The notes under the pieces are model-generated. The model saw nothing but the letters and a program-made list of their open reading frames with translations, was not told the DNA's origin and did not search any database. From NCBI GenBank assembly GCA_037975125.1, contig CM075853.1, forward strand, positions 29,192,295-29,256,294: DNA of 64,000 nt, written 5' to 3'. The stretch's first letter is position 1. The number at the start of each line of letters is the position of its first letter. Both the position numbers and the translations under genes were made by a program. Positions 17,563 through 29,302 of the stretch are shown one piece after another. This DNA comes from Latrodectus hesperus. Its lineage: Eukaryota; Arthropoda; Arachnida; Araneae; Theridiidae.

Positions 17563-17720
17563 AATTCTTCATGGCCAAGTGGTAAAGACATGCTCATATT
17601 GGTGGAAGAATTCAGTATCGATCTCTGTTGCTTTTGAACAATGGGATAAAGATGTCGCGAATCTGCTTTCCGAGTCATGCTTTTCAGCGTGGGCACTTTG
17701 AGTTTCTTTTCCTACGAGAC
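17563..17720 (+). mobile_element. tRNA-derived SINE fragment
   Basis: The A box TGGCCAAGTGGTAAAGACA (17,570-17,588) and a B-box-like CAGTATCGATCTC (about 17,613) have tRNA-like spacing. They are followed by about 90 bp of mixed sequence before A+T-rich DNA resumes. No tail or target-site duplication was identified, so the 3' part is probably lost. Confidence 0.55.
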
Positions 17721-19173
17721 ATGAATAACGCTTCTCAGACGGCATTAATACATGTTAAATGTTAAAAAACCTTACAACAGTGTTAGTTTTTTCTTTATAT
17801 GCTAATATATTCAGTGATCATTTTATCTAAAGTAAGTTACAGAACCAAAATTGGGATTTCTAACTATTAATCACTAATAATTCTAACTATCAGCAAAAAT
17901 AAAATTTAATACTTTTATTTTTGCTGATAATACCTTTGAAATCTTGATACATTCTGTATTTCTTAAAATTTGAGAAATTTTCAATACCTTATAATTAAAA
18001 AAATCTCTGTTTTTATATAAGGTTATTTTAAAAACATAATTCCAATGCATGTGAATTATCTAATTAATGAGTAAAATTTTTTAAAATTATAAAAATTAAA
18101 AAAAATTGGGATAGTTGTAAAATTTAATAAAATAGGAATAAATTTTATTTGATGTGCCGTTTACACAGGTCTGTTACCCATGACTATACAGTAAGAATTT
18201 TTCTTATTACTTTTGCAGTTTTGAAATATTTATTTTTTGTCAATCATTTTCAATTTCTTGTATAATAGGCCGTTTAATAATCTCTAATGTGGAAATGGTT
18301 TTAATGTGAATTATAAAATTTTAATTCCTATTACACGCATCTTCCAAATCGGATTTTAATCATAATCTATTAATCATAATTTTATCTTAAAAAGATGTAT
18401 TATATTTCATTTTATCTAAGAGGTATCATCATCAATAATTTTGGGTAATTTCTAGCGAAAAATGAGGAATAAAATGGCAAAGGTAAAAAATATATAATTT
18501 TTCTCAATTGAATCTCTGCTGACAAAGATACTTCCCGTTGACTTCCTAAGCAATTTTAGAAAAAAAAAACTCTTAATAATAAATGTGGGACAATTAATCA
18601 AAGAATTCTTTTTGTATCTGCACTGTCTTTAAAATTAATGTTGAAGTAAATGAATTGATATAAATGAGAGAATTTGATTTCAAGATCTGATTATCTCCCT
18701 GCTGAATAATGATGAAAAATGCTAAGAATCAATAGCTGATTTTCATGCACACAATTCAAATTAAAAATGTAAAATTATTTCATATTTAACAGTAGATAAG
18801 AGAATAATTTTATTGCTATAAATTAAAAAAAACTACGATTGTGAATTACAGCTTTTTTGTTTTGATTTATAGTTTTTCAAAATATATTCGATTGCAACAA
18901 ATTTGATAGAAATAAAATTTTAAAAATTGCTGAATCTTGTTCAAATTCAATGTAACAGTAGTTTATTTTTCTTGTCATTTTACGAAACATTTAGTGACTC
19001 ATTTGTTATAATGTTTCATTCTTTCGTTTCGGTAAAAATTTACAGCTTTTAATATGATTAATGGAGAGATTATTTTTTTTGTCTGTACCCTATTCAAGAC
19101 CTCAACTTTTTCAAGGTATAAAAACCTTTGATCTCTTTAATAATCTTTGACTTAGAGAATAACATTACAATAT
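17721..19173. other. A+T-rich unique sequence
   Basis: No gene is called. On the minus strand a strong-looking acceptor (long pyrimidine run, then TTGCTTAG|GAAG) at 18,546/18,545 could serve a gene whose first exon is at 23.8 kb. However, no donor or clear reading frame follows, so it is only noted. Confidence 0.45.
17888..17929. repeat. Perfect 17 bp hairpin, 8 nt loop
   Basis: TATCAGCAAAAATAAAA at 17,888-17,904 is exactly reverse-complementary to 17,913-17,929. Isolated, with no flanking duplication visible. Confidence 0.9.
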
Positions 19174-19582
19174 TAAAATATGATGGAGCTGTGGTAACCC
19201 AGTGGTTAGGGCATCGGCCTTCAGTCCAGAAGGGTTCGACTTCCATTTCCACCGAAGTCACCACCGGGTAAATGCGATATACGTACTTGTTAAATCTGTG
19301 GAATCGAAAGTCCTGTGGTCGATCGTTGAGCAGTTACAATGATCAATGTAATGTTCTGGAGAAAATTTCCTCCCCCTCCAAATCAATGTCAATTTTAACG
19401 GAGTGGATCCTTTGGAAGTGCCATCCACCTATCGGAGGTATTTAGAGCAACGTCGTACTTTCACCCTCGTTGTGCTCTGATTAAACAAAAGACGCAACTT
19501 ACTGACTTAAATTCGTGGAGCCAAAGGTATATCGAGCTTGGCTTGTCCAAGTGTCATAAGTAGCAACAACAATAAAATATGA
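19174..19582 (+). mobile_element. SINE group B with 10 bp target-site duplication
   Basis: The element body spans about 19,184-19,572. A tRNA-like head at the left has an A-box-like TGGTAACCCAGTGGTTAGG and a B-box-like GGGTTCGACTTCC. A ~290 bp body of balanced composition follows, ending in a CAACAACAATAA tail. The direct repeat TAAAATATGA flanks it exactly (19,174-19,183 and 19,573-19,582), which is direct evidence of retroposition. A second, inverted, 5'-truncated copy lies at 31.5-31.8 kb. Such elements are transcribed by RNA polymerase III and moved by a partner LINE; the partner is not in the window. Confidence 0.85.
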
Positions 19583-19737
19583 AAATTTTATTTTTAATGA
19601 AGTATTTAATTTAAATATTATTTTTAAGAATAGAAAATTATCAATTTGTGTATGCACTTAAAGTGAATCAGAAACTAAATGATTTTAAATTGATCATTAA
19701 AGTAATGAATATTTTGAAGTGTTAAAAAAGTCTTTTT

Positions 19738-19992
19738 CAGCCCATATGAGGGCCAAGGCCTACGATTCCCATATCTGTTTTCATGACCAAAGGTCCTAGT
19801 ATACAAAGGTTATTATCCGGTTGGGTAACCATACTAATGGGAAACCCCAACTGCTTAGTTACCAAGCATGGTTGGTTGAAAGTTTTACCACCCCAAGGAA
19901 GGAATGAAAGAACTGAGTTGCTTCAAGTATCGAATCTCCAACGTATGACTTGGAAGTGCGAAGCGCTACCACTACGCCAACGGGATTCTGGC
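19738..19992 (-). mobile_element. tRNA-derived SINE, group D, minus strand
   Basis: Read on the minus strand the head at about 19,985-19,928 has an A box TGGCGTAGTGGTAGCG and a B box GGAGATTCGATAC. About 190 bp of body follows, ending near 19,739 with CCTCATATGGGCTG. The high G+C against A+T-rich flanks fits an insertion. It lies between two other SINEs, making 19.2-21.2 kb a SINE cluster. Confidence 0.7.
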
Positions 19993-20073
19993 TTTGTTAT
20001 ATTAACTTGAAATTATTAACTTTTAAGGTGAAATGGGAAAGTATTTCATTTCTTGTTTTTTATTATTTTAAAG

Positions 20074-20173
20074 TAACATTTTTGAGATTAAATGTGGTTC
20101 AGTTGAAAAAGTGGAGCAGCGCACCCCATATTGCCAGCCTAGCTGCACACGACAACAACAATAACATTTTTGA
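20074..20173 (+). mobile_element. 5'-truncated SINE tail with 12 bp target-site duplication
   Basis: Bases 20,086-20,161 match the last ~75 bp of the SINE at 52.5-52.8 kb: GGTTCAGTTG, then GTGGAGCA.CGCACxCCA, then the CAACAACAA tail. The insertion is flanked by exact copies of TAACATTTTTGA (20,074-20,085 and 20,162-20,173). Loss of the head with an intact tail and duplication is the signature of incomplete target-primed reverse transcription. Confidence 0.85.
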
Positions 20174-20882
20174 CTAATATTAATGTTTTGTCCTATTGTA
20201 ATCACAATCAGTGGCATTCTTCTAATAAACATTTTAATTAAGTAATTGTTAATGAAGCACACAAAACGGAATCAAATTTGTGTGTTTTCTCCATAAAAAC
20301 TTTTATAAAATTTTATATATACAAACTAAATAAGTCGAAATCTAATATATAAATAGGTTGTAAAAAATACAAAATAATCTCGTATTTTAATCTTTAAAAT
20401 AATTTATGTGCATACATTAATAATTGTAAAAACTATCCATTCATTTATTTGTTGTCATGAATAAATTTGAAATTTGACGATTTTTTTAAGTTATACCAAA
20501 AATATCTTAGCGAATTTTTTAAACATGTTTTATTTTTAAATTTTACAGAATAAAATTTGTATATTTTGTGATTATTATTTGCGCATGAATCAAATATAAC
20601 AATTGCTGAAATATTTCTCAGAAAAGATTCTTTTTTAACCAAACTTTTATTTTTAAAAAGAAAACGTAAATCAAATCTTAGACGTATAACGAATTTCTAT
20701 AAAAATTCAGACGCATATAAAATATTATGTAACATTTTCAAAATTCTAAATATTTATAATATACACATTTACAAGCATTATTTTTCCATTAAGTTAATTT
20801 TTACCCACTTTCAAATACTGATGATTTTTTTCATGTAACTTTTCATATAATGCTTGCTTTTAAATAAATGTTTTATAATATA
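20174..20882. other. A+T-rich unique sequence between SINEs
   Basis: No gene, box or tandem repeat is recognised. Short minus-strand frames near 20,068-20,262 and 20,445-20,642 look like chance or SINE shadow. Confidence 0.5.
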
Positions 20883-21192
20883 TGACTGCCGACCGATGGC
20901 TGAGCGGTTAGCGTTTCTGACTCCTGAGCTGTGGATCCTGGGTTCGAATCCCGGTTCGGGCATGGATGTTACTTTCTTCCTCTGTTCTCTCTGTGTTTCT
21001 CTATCCTTTCTTCCGTGATGATGTATGAATGTGGCCCACCCTATAAACGGGTTTGTCGTGGTATGTCGCGGTTAACGCTACTCGCCTCCGTGAATTGGTT
21101 CACAGGTGCCCGCTGCGTAACGACAAATGAGTAACAGTCTCTGGCCTTGTTGCGGCATAGGGTTCAACCCTCAAGTTCCCGACGTTGGAAAA
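20883..21192 (+). mobile_element. tRNA-derived SINE, group A, near complete
   Basis: The head has a clear A box (TGGCTGAGCGGTTAGCG, 20,897-20,913) and B box (GGGTTCGAATCCCGG, 20,940-20,954), the best tRNA-like pair in the window. A pyrimidine-rich stretch (CTTCCTCTG...TTCTCTATCC) follows, then CACCCTATAAACGGG and a balanced body to about 21,190. The inverted copy at 35.0-35.3 kb is alignable along its whole length. The head has no plausible anticodon stem outside the boxes, so this is a SINE and not a tRNA gene. Confidence 0.85.
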
Positions 21193-22721
21193 AAATGATA
21201 ACTGACTACTAACGAAAACTGAATGACAAAGTTTTGATTCCCACAGAAACAGTAAATTATGACTTAATAACATGGTTTTGTTTTTACATTTTAAGCCAAA
21301 CTAATAAGTTGAGGATAAAATACGTCATTTGTGTTGTGAATATAAGTGGTTTTTGTATTGTAACTTGGTGTACATTGTTTGAGGAACGCATTTTAGGTAA
21401 CCCATTTTTGAATTTTCGTGAACAAGATTATTAAAATAATCGTTCATCAGTAAAATTATTTCGAACTGTTTATTAAAAACCAATGAACCATACATCGTTA
21501 AATACATGGATAAATATGTTATAAATATATGATTTTCTATGTGATCTGAGTTATTCTCATTTTCTATTTATGTTACAAAACCGAATGCTTCTAAGATCAA
21601 AAACATAAAAGACATGTTCTTAAAGCTTATGCGAATAACATCACATCGAGTTTTCATTGCTAATAATTTAACCTATATAATTGGGGAAGATGTTAAACAT
21701 CTCCCTAATATATATCAAATTATTATTTTGTAGAAAATTCAAAGTTAGGAGCAACTGAACTTAAATAATTAATATAAGACTTTTAATACACAGATTGTGC
21801 TTACTTAGAGAGAGATTACAATAAATAAAACGTTCTCATATTAAAGCATCATATATTACAACACATAACGCAAAACCCAAATATATTTTGGTGTAATACT
21901 TCGATAGATAAACAAATGAATAAAATTTAGATTACCAAATTTTTTTTCTCAAATATGTACAGTAAATTTAAACATCAATGTTTTTATAATGATATCTTGG
22001 CTAATAAATAAATGATCTAGTGAAATATGCTACAGTCAAAGGTACTTAAAATTATTTATTTTTAAAAATTATTAAATTGAATAATTATTTCAAGAAAATT
22101 AAAATAATATATGTGAATTCTAAGGAATAGATACAGATTTTCAAAGCTGCAATTACATTAATTATTAGAAAAATAAGGAAAATTTTTATGACATTAAATG
22201 ACATGAAATTTAAATACTAAGTCTTGATATTTGTTTCAAACATTAAAAATAAGCTTCTAAATAAAAAAATTAATTTATTACTTTTTTAGTAAAATAATTC
22301 TTGCTGTTTAATAGAAAAATAGTTTGTCGTTGGTGAAAAGAGAAAACAGAGCTAATATTTAACGAAAAGTGTCATTTCTGTTAAACATTGTTTTTTCTTC
22401 TAAAAGAGATAAAGGTCTACTCATGCACTAATAAAAGACGATTTATAAAAAAATACTACGATAAGAAGATAGTTGCTAAGCTACAATTCAAGTTAATTGA
22501 AATTTAGAAGATCAATCCATAAGCGCACTTTTTCTATAAAACTGATTTTAATATAAACAAAATTCATGATGAATTATTTGAAATGAGTAAAAGTAGTAAT
22601 ACGTATGATGTCTCCCCCCATTTTCATAAACTAACTTTTTTATATTCAAATGATAATTATTACAATTAATTCATATATTTTTATATATATTTAAATAAAA
22701 TTACAGTCTACATATTCAAAA
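21193..22721. other. A+T-rich unique sequence
   Basis: No gene or repeat family is seen. Short open frames near 21,234-21,507 overlap on both strands and have no motif. Confidence 0.5.
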
Positions 22722-22768
22722 TTTATTATATTATATTATATTATATTATATTATATTATATTATATTA

Positions 22769-22865
<97 letters not shown>
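22722..22865. repeat. Compound (TTATA)n-(TA)n-(TG)n repeat
   Basis: About ten TTATA pentamers (to about 22,770) pass into about 40 TA units and end in GTGTGTGT (22,858-22,865). Three unit types in a row suggest stepwise slippage on a mutated seed. Confidence 0.96.
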
Positions 22866-23762
22866 TAATAAATGAAGTGAACTCTTTTATATAATTCACA
22901 TACTAATTGATTTGAATAAATTAACTATAGCTTTCAAATACATAAAAGTTTTTAGAATATTTTTATCATTCTATGAAAGTATCTTCAATTATAATTAATT
23001 TATTGATTAGAAAGTTTCATCCACAATTTTAATAACTTCCAATTTAAGAGAAATAAAATGTTAATTTTTTAATTTGTTAATAAAAAAATGCTTTAAAATA
23101 TTTTAATGATTGAATTGTTTCCTTTTTTTAACGACTGAATTTTTTCGCAATTTATGTAAGTTTAATACAAATCAAATAAATAGATATTAACAATTAAATA
23201 AAATAAAGGCTTATAGTTAGTTAAGTAAATTTGACTGTCAGAAATAAAGTAAAATATTTAACAGAAAAAATTAGCATAATGAATGATCTTATTTCAAAAT
23301 AAGTTATGAAATATGTAGAAATACATAGAAAATATCTTTTTTGCGCATAATAAAATACATAATTATTAAGTTTTATGCACGTCATGTTATTGTATGTACT
23401 GCATATTTACCGAACATGTTATTTTTTAATAGCATGTTAATAATTATAATTTGTGTAAAAATGTTTTACATCAACAAATAATTATTTAGCTTTCACAATC
23501 AATATGAAATAAAACTGTTTGTTTAATTCCTTAAATAATAAAATAAACATTAAGAAGTGAACATTAGTGCATGATAATATTTTTCTGGAAAATATTATGT
23601 ATTATAAACATTTTTAAAATTAATTTTAAGGTAAGGAATGACAGTTATTAAGTTTCTCTTTTATTTTATTTGCTTCTTTCATTTAAAAGACTATTTAATG
23701 GACTGATTTGAATTTATCGTTTCATTCACGGAATAAAGTTGAAACTAATTAATTTTTCTTAC
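22866..23762 (-). other. A+T-rich sequence; putative start of intron 1
   Basis: If the exon at 23,763-23,847 is real, this stretch is the 5' part of its first intron. The intron would begin with GTAAG read leftwards from 23,762. No downstream exon could be assigned with confidence. Confidence 0.35.
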
Positions 23763-23847
23763 CTGAAACTCTGTCGATTCTGTGAATTCTGGTGTGTAGC
23801 TGAAAAGCTTCTCTTGTGCTGCCTGTTGATATGAGGACGAAGCAAGT
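23763..23847 (-). other. Putative non-coding first exon of a minus-strand gene
   Basis: On the minus strand transcription is predicted to start at the A of an initiator-like TCACTT (+1 at 23,847). The exon would run 85 nt to a consensus donor, TTTCAG|GTAAG, with the GT at 23,762-23,761. The exon contains no ATG, so it would be pure 5' untranslated sequence and the coding part would lie at lower coordinates. It has higher G+C than the flanks. I cannot name the gene, because no coding exon to the left is recognisable. Confidence 0.5.
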
Positions 23848-24090
23848 GAAATTCTAGCATTTAATCTTAGAGTTATATACTTCAGTTTAGGCGCGGACCA
23901 ATCGGACAGCGTTCGCTCGATGACGTCAGACGCACATGCGTTGTCAAGACATGATTCTAGAGTGGGTGTTTAATGCTGAGGGATGCCTTCATGTTATTTT
24001 TTTTTTCAAAGGAAGACACGTTAAAAGTATTTTTTGTTTTACTGTCCTGTGATTGGTCAAATGTAGTTAGTGGGACGCTTGCCATTGGCT
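23848..24090 (-). promoter_or_regulatory. RNA polymerase II promoter: TATA, CCAAT, CRE
   Basis: Read on the minus strand and relative to the predicted start at 23,847: a TATA box TATATAA occupies 23,879-23,873 (about -32). An inverted CCAAT (CCGATTGGT) lies at 23,905-23,897. A full palindromic CRE TGACGTCA lies at 23,921-23,928 (about -75 to -81), beside CGCACATGCG. Two more CCAAT boxes (ACCAATC at about 24,057-24,051 and GCCAATGGC at about 24,089-24,081) lie further upstream. The block is a conspicuous G+C-rich island. TATA and initiator are at the standard spacing and a splice donor closes the exon. CREB/ATF and NF-Y binding is inferred from motifs only. A divergent plus-strand promoter is possible. 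Confidence 0.6.
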
Positions 24091-24699
24091 GTTGAGATCG
24101 GGACTGTAGTATCGTGGGACGACGAATTGATTTTGGGAGAAGGGGGAATAGATAGATTAAAACGAGGTTCCTGGGATATTTTTGTACTGTGAATAAACAC
24201 TTAAGATGACATATCCTCATAGCAAATATATTTTCCCGGAAACATACGTAGAAAGGGTATCCATATTTATGATCAACTAAATTCTTTTCTCAGAAGATTA
24301 GTATCTGCATCAATATATGAAAAACCCATAAAATATCACTGAAAATATCAAAAATAAATAATATTATTGGTGATACTACCATCATAAATGTATTTTCCAA
24401 ATAAAAAACAACTGTTTCAAATTTTTGATTTTATTTTAAATAAATACCACATTACGGAAATTATTCCCCGATTCCGATCAAATGAAGTAATATGATAATT
24501 TATATATCTACGGTTACAGTAACACAAACACTATTAATAGATATATTAATTTAATTTGCGAAAACAAGTAACTACGCTATAATTTAACAGTTTCTACAAA
24601 TTTTCAATATTTTTCTTTTTGAACAAATAAATGATGAAACTGCATTATCCAAGTTCTTCCACATGGCACTTATTCTTGAAATATGAATCTCTCTTATGA
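24091..24699. other. Promoter-distal flank, then A+T-rich sequence
   Basis: The G+C-richer DNA fades by about 24,230. An 87-codon minus-strand frame at 23,957-24,220 lies inside the promoter block, has no recognisable domain and is not called. Confidence 0.45.
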
Positions 24700-24850
24700 A
24701 GATATGACCTTCAGATAATAAGTTCGTGGGTTCGATTCCCACCTCTGTCATGGATCTTTATAGTGACAGCAATGACAATCGAACATATAATATTGTAACT
24801 AATTACCTAGAAAAGTCCATTCATTCTGAATCAACATTTCTGGCCAAATT
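24700..24850 (+). mobile_element. SINE fragment with intact B box
   Basis: GTGGGTTCGATTCCCACC at 24,727-24,744 is a textbook B box with its T-stem complement, followed by CTCTGTCATGG and about 90 bp of mixed sequence. The A box region to the left is degenerate. No tail or target-site duplication was found. Confidence 0.5.
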
Positions 24851-27800
24851 AGTTCTCGTATATAAAAAAATAATCATAGATTTTATAAAATTTCAATAAT
24901 AAAAAAATTAAGAAAATAAAATTTTTTTAAAAAAAGAAAAGCCTTTAGAATTTACTGATTCAAAATTAACTGCTATAAAGAATAAATTACGAATTTTTCC
25001 TTTAAAAATTTATTTTTAAAGTTTCCATTTTTCTAGAGAAATATTCTCCGTCATTAAAGTGCCTCCGAATTTTACATCTCAGTAATAAAAGTAATTATTT
25101 TCAGTATAAGGATTTGGAAGTCAGATTTCATTGTTAGTCAATGTAATCCTTTTCAAAACTTGTATTTAATCGCAATTCTATTGTAGGTGGATGGTGAGGT
25201 AACGATGGGAAAGCGTCATTTCGTAAACGCAAAATGATGAGTTCTATACCTGACCCAATCGTAAACACCCTATGTTCTTCTAACGCCAACTGGTTCACGT
25301 AAAATATATCACATGTGGTGAAGCGTGGAGAGGAAAGTTATAGCTTGAATGTAGACTTCGTCATTAAAAATAACTAGGAAATAAGCTGTGTTTAGCGATT
25401 TTTCAGTTGGCAGTAATAAGCAGATGGGAACGTATAACAAGCAAACATCAAACATGATAGAAAATTGAGAGCACAAAATGTAATTTCATAAGCATTTTAA
25501 GGAGTTTAAATTTATTTATGTATACTAATTTATATGAACTCAAAACTTTAATTTACTATTGTAAACTATCTCATTGTTACGCGAATTTTTATTAAAAAAG
25601 AAACTTAAACAGTTTAAATGATTAAATTAATAAATATAATTATCTGCTTTTAATTGCAAAACTTTTTGAAATTTAGTATCATTTTAAATTTGTGTCTTAA
25701 GAGTAATAAAAATCATTTGTAGGATAGGATATGTAAAAGTATACATAAGACACTATCAAATCAGATTATATTAAAAATTAATTTATTAGTTTTATCTACA
25801 ACACATTTTAAAGCAAAACGACTTCCGATCAAACATAAATCAATAACTATTACAATCATTCAGCTGACTTTGATGATTAAAGTGCAATGTTTAGCTCTGT
25901 GCAGTTTTTTTCCTGAAAGATTTCTGGTTCATAAGGGACCATATATCAATGTTCAAAGTGTAAGTACTTACTATCAGTAAATTCGAGGTAATGAAATAAG
26001 ATAGCTTGAAAATTGAAAACAGTTGTAAGATATTAGGAAATTTACTGCGAGATTCCTTCGGGAAAAATTTTTCATCTATAGCAAGCTGCATTCACGTGTC
26101 TCTAAGAAGGAATCCTGGAAAACTCATTAATGTCTATTCCTATAAATTTACATTTGGAAAGCGTAAACATAAAATCAATCTCTCATTCTTCAACAATGAC
26201 TGTGAGTAAACACGAGATCTTTAACTCCAAAAAGAAGGGTTTAGCATTAGTGACTATGAGTCCTTTTTCCTAGAATTGCTTAAGAAAATGTGGCAATCAA
26301 AAGTATTCCTCCTTTTTCCTAAGAGTTGTAAAATTCCAAACTCTTAATTTTTTTACCCCAAAATGCTCGTTTCGTTTTATTTTTTAAACTAAATAGAGAA
26401 CAAAATTTATAAAAGTAAATTTAATTTAAGCCTTTTAAAATATCTATTATGTACTCGGAAAATATTTTCAAATAAAAAAAAATAAACCCGCTAAATTTTT
26501 GCTAATACTTGCACTGCACATTTCTGAATTTTATGAATGGTAGATTTGAAGCACAATCCTAAGCACAAATTAATAACCGAGCATGTATATTGGTTTTTTA
26601 GAGATTTTTAGAGATAAGAGCTCATCGGTTTTGTAAGAGATTTCCAAATTTCTTTCTTTGTACCACTCGAATATCCCCTGATCAAAACCATGTCTTTAAA
26701 TTCGAACTATTTTTTATTTCATAATTTTTTAAAGAATTTAACAGCTTGGATTTGCTTAAGCAATCGGCTGTGGTAACGATGCTTTGCCCTAAATATCTCC
26801 TTTAGAGAAAAATCCGAAAAAAAAATGTCAAAAATTCTTCTGTTCAAGTATTTCTATACAAAGGCAAAATTTTAAACACTACGAAATGATAAAAGTGTTG
26901 CAGAATTGAGAAAATTCATTAAATACACACACACAATTACCACATACCCACGAAGCAATCATTCCGCCTACATTATTGAATATTAAATTATAAAATAGCA
27001 TTTGACATTGATTATTGAATATAAACAATAATTAACTACTTTGATCTTAATATAAGATTCTTTCTTAAATATAGGAAATATTAGAATCAAATTAATCACC
27101 GCAAATAGGTACGAGAAAGTTTGAAGATAACCAAACGAATAAATTTACCTTTCAATATTTTCTCTTTTTTCTTTTGAATATAAATATAATTAAATTAAAA
27201 ATACGTGAATCATAAAAATTAGCAATGTCGTAACAAAATTTAAAAAATATTGTTTAAATTAAATTAATTAGTCTGAGCATTTCCAAATTTCTAAATTATT
27301 ATAACCTTATATAATGTTTAATATCTAAATTATATTCCTGCTATTTTTTTAACAATGAATAAAATAATTACTTCTATTTAAATCTTTCGGATTAATTTTT
27401 GAAAAGAAATTTACATATGTAGCTTAAAAAAGTTTTAAATAGAAACAACTTTTAAAATTACGTTTATTATTTTTAGCAGACCTATGAAATATTTTCCTAA
27501 TTACTTAAAAGGATTTTAATCCATATCGCAAGGAATTATTTTGTACTAAAATATATCACATGCTTTTAAGATAAATGTTTATAACCAGATTTAAAAATAA
27601 TTAACCAAATGATTAAACCAAAAGTTGAAAAACAACATTGTAGAACATCTTTCATTATTTGAGCTTAAATAGATCTGTCTTATTTTTAATTTCAGTGATG
27701 AAGAAATTCTACCTTTCTCATGTATACATCAGAGGTTATTAATTGTAATTAACTTTAATTAAGTTGAGGAAACCAGAATTTTTATATTTTTAAGCTTTTA

Positions 27801-29163
27801 TCTATGATACATAATTACATATTGAGAGATTAATTTTCTTGAATGAAGAAGGAATTTTTAGTTAATTAAACTTCTGATACTAGATGATTTTAGTACTACG
27901 TTTGGATTATTCTTTTCTTTGACTTAATCTGTTATGAAGAGAAGAATCCATTAATTGCAGGTAATAATTTTTAGAATGTGAATATTAAATATCAGAGAAG
28001 CTCTAATTTAGAATTTAGGATAAAATATTATAATTTAATAATATTCAATAAGTTCTTCGAAAATATTAATTTCAGAGATTAACTTTTACATAAATATATA
28101 GTGATATCATGCTTACATATTTTCTCACAGATTAAAATTAGAAAATTCAGAAACCCTTATCTAGAAATTGCAGATTATGTTACCACAGTAAATAATTATT
28201 GTGCCTTATAAAAATGACTGTGATTATTTGAATAATTATTCATAAAATTTCAATGTTCAGTTTGTTTTAATATAATCATAAGTATATATTCTGTAAGACA
28301 GATAATAAATTTTAAACACCAGTGCTATTTAATTTTGAAATAAACGGCATAAAATAAAATAAAAATTTTCAAACTGTAATGTTAAATAAAACAAAATTTT
28401 TAACTCAATGCTCAAAAACTATTCAAGAAAAATTTCCCATAAAAATTTCAACAAGGGATACCGTTACAAACCGATGACACAAAGGGATTAATAAAAAATT
28501 CCTTTATATACAAAATTCTAAATAAAAAATTGGCATTTTACAATAAGTACAAAGAAACATATATTCCATGTTTAATTTTGTTCTTTTGTTAAAAACATAA
28601 ATATTATTCACCTTCAATATGTAAAGTTTGCGATCTTCACAAATGCTATTTTCCTTACCTCTCCAGAATATTTAAAGTATTATTTCATGTTTTAATGTTA
28701 TCGCGTTATTTTATGTGATTTAAATATAATTCAAAATTCTTTTTTAAATTTCGATTCATTGATTTTGTTAACATAGCTTTCAGATGAAGATCTTTAATAT
28801 ACAAAAGCCAATTATAATACACGGTATTTAAAATAAGAGGTATGATATTACGTAATTTGTGTCTGCGTATTTCTAATAAAATAAATTTTAAAAAAATCTA
28901 AAATCAAACATAATTCATATCGTATGACTTATTTATCGTTGAAATTTTATATTTACTTAAGCTTATATCAAGTCTAAATTAAGGGAGAATGCTTATATAC
29001 TATTATTTCTTTTTGTAAAATACACTTGTTGCTACTATATACGCTTCTTGCAAGATATTTTAGTAAAATATTGTTATAGTTAGAAAATTTAAATTAATGT
29101 TTTTGTTTTTTTTTATTCTTTCTTAGAGTAAAGAAATATGAATTTTCAAATTCTATACTTAGT
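24851..29163. other. A+T-rich sequence with scattered mixed-composition blocks
   Basis: The block at about 25,180-25,440 is less A+T-rich (GGTGGATGGTGAGGTAACG, then GATGAGTTCTATACC) and may be an eroded tRNA-derived SINE. Another at about 26,080-26,340 is unexplained. A 40 nt segment at 25,920-25,959 is bounded by a pyrimidine-rich acceptor (TTTTTTTCCTGAAAG) and a GTAAGT donor and is open in two frames, but is too short to call. The rest shows nothing. Confidence 0.4.

Positions 29164-29302
<139 letters not shown>

Noticed and set aside
20897..20954. Possible functional tRNA gene
   Set aside because: A and B boxes are present but there is no complete cloverleaf, no acceptor-stem pairing and no terminator, and the sequence continues into a repeated SINE body.
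23957..24220. 87-codon minus-strand frame as a gene
   Set aside because: It overlaps the CCAAT-rich promoter block, has no recognisable domain and is better explained by higher G+C lowering stop frequency.
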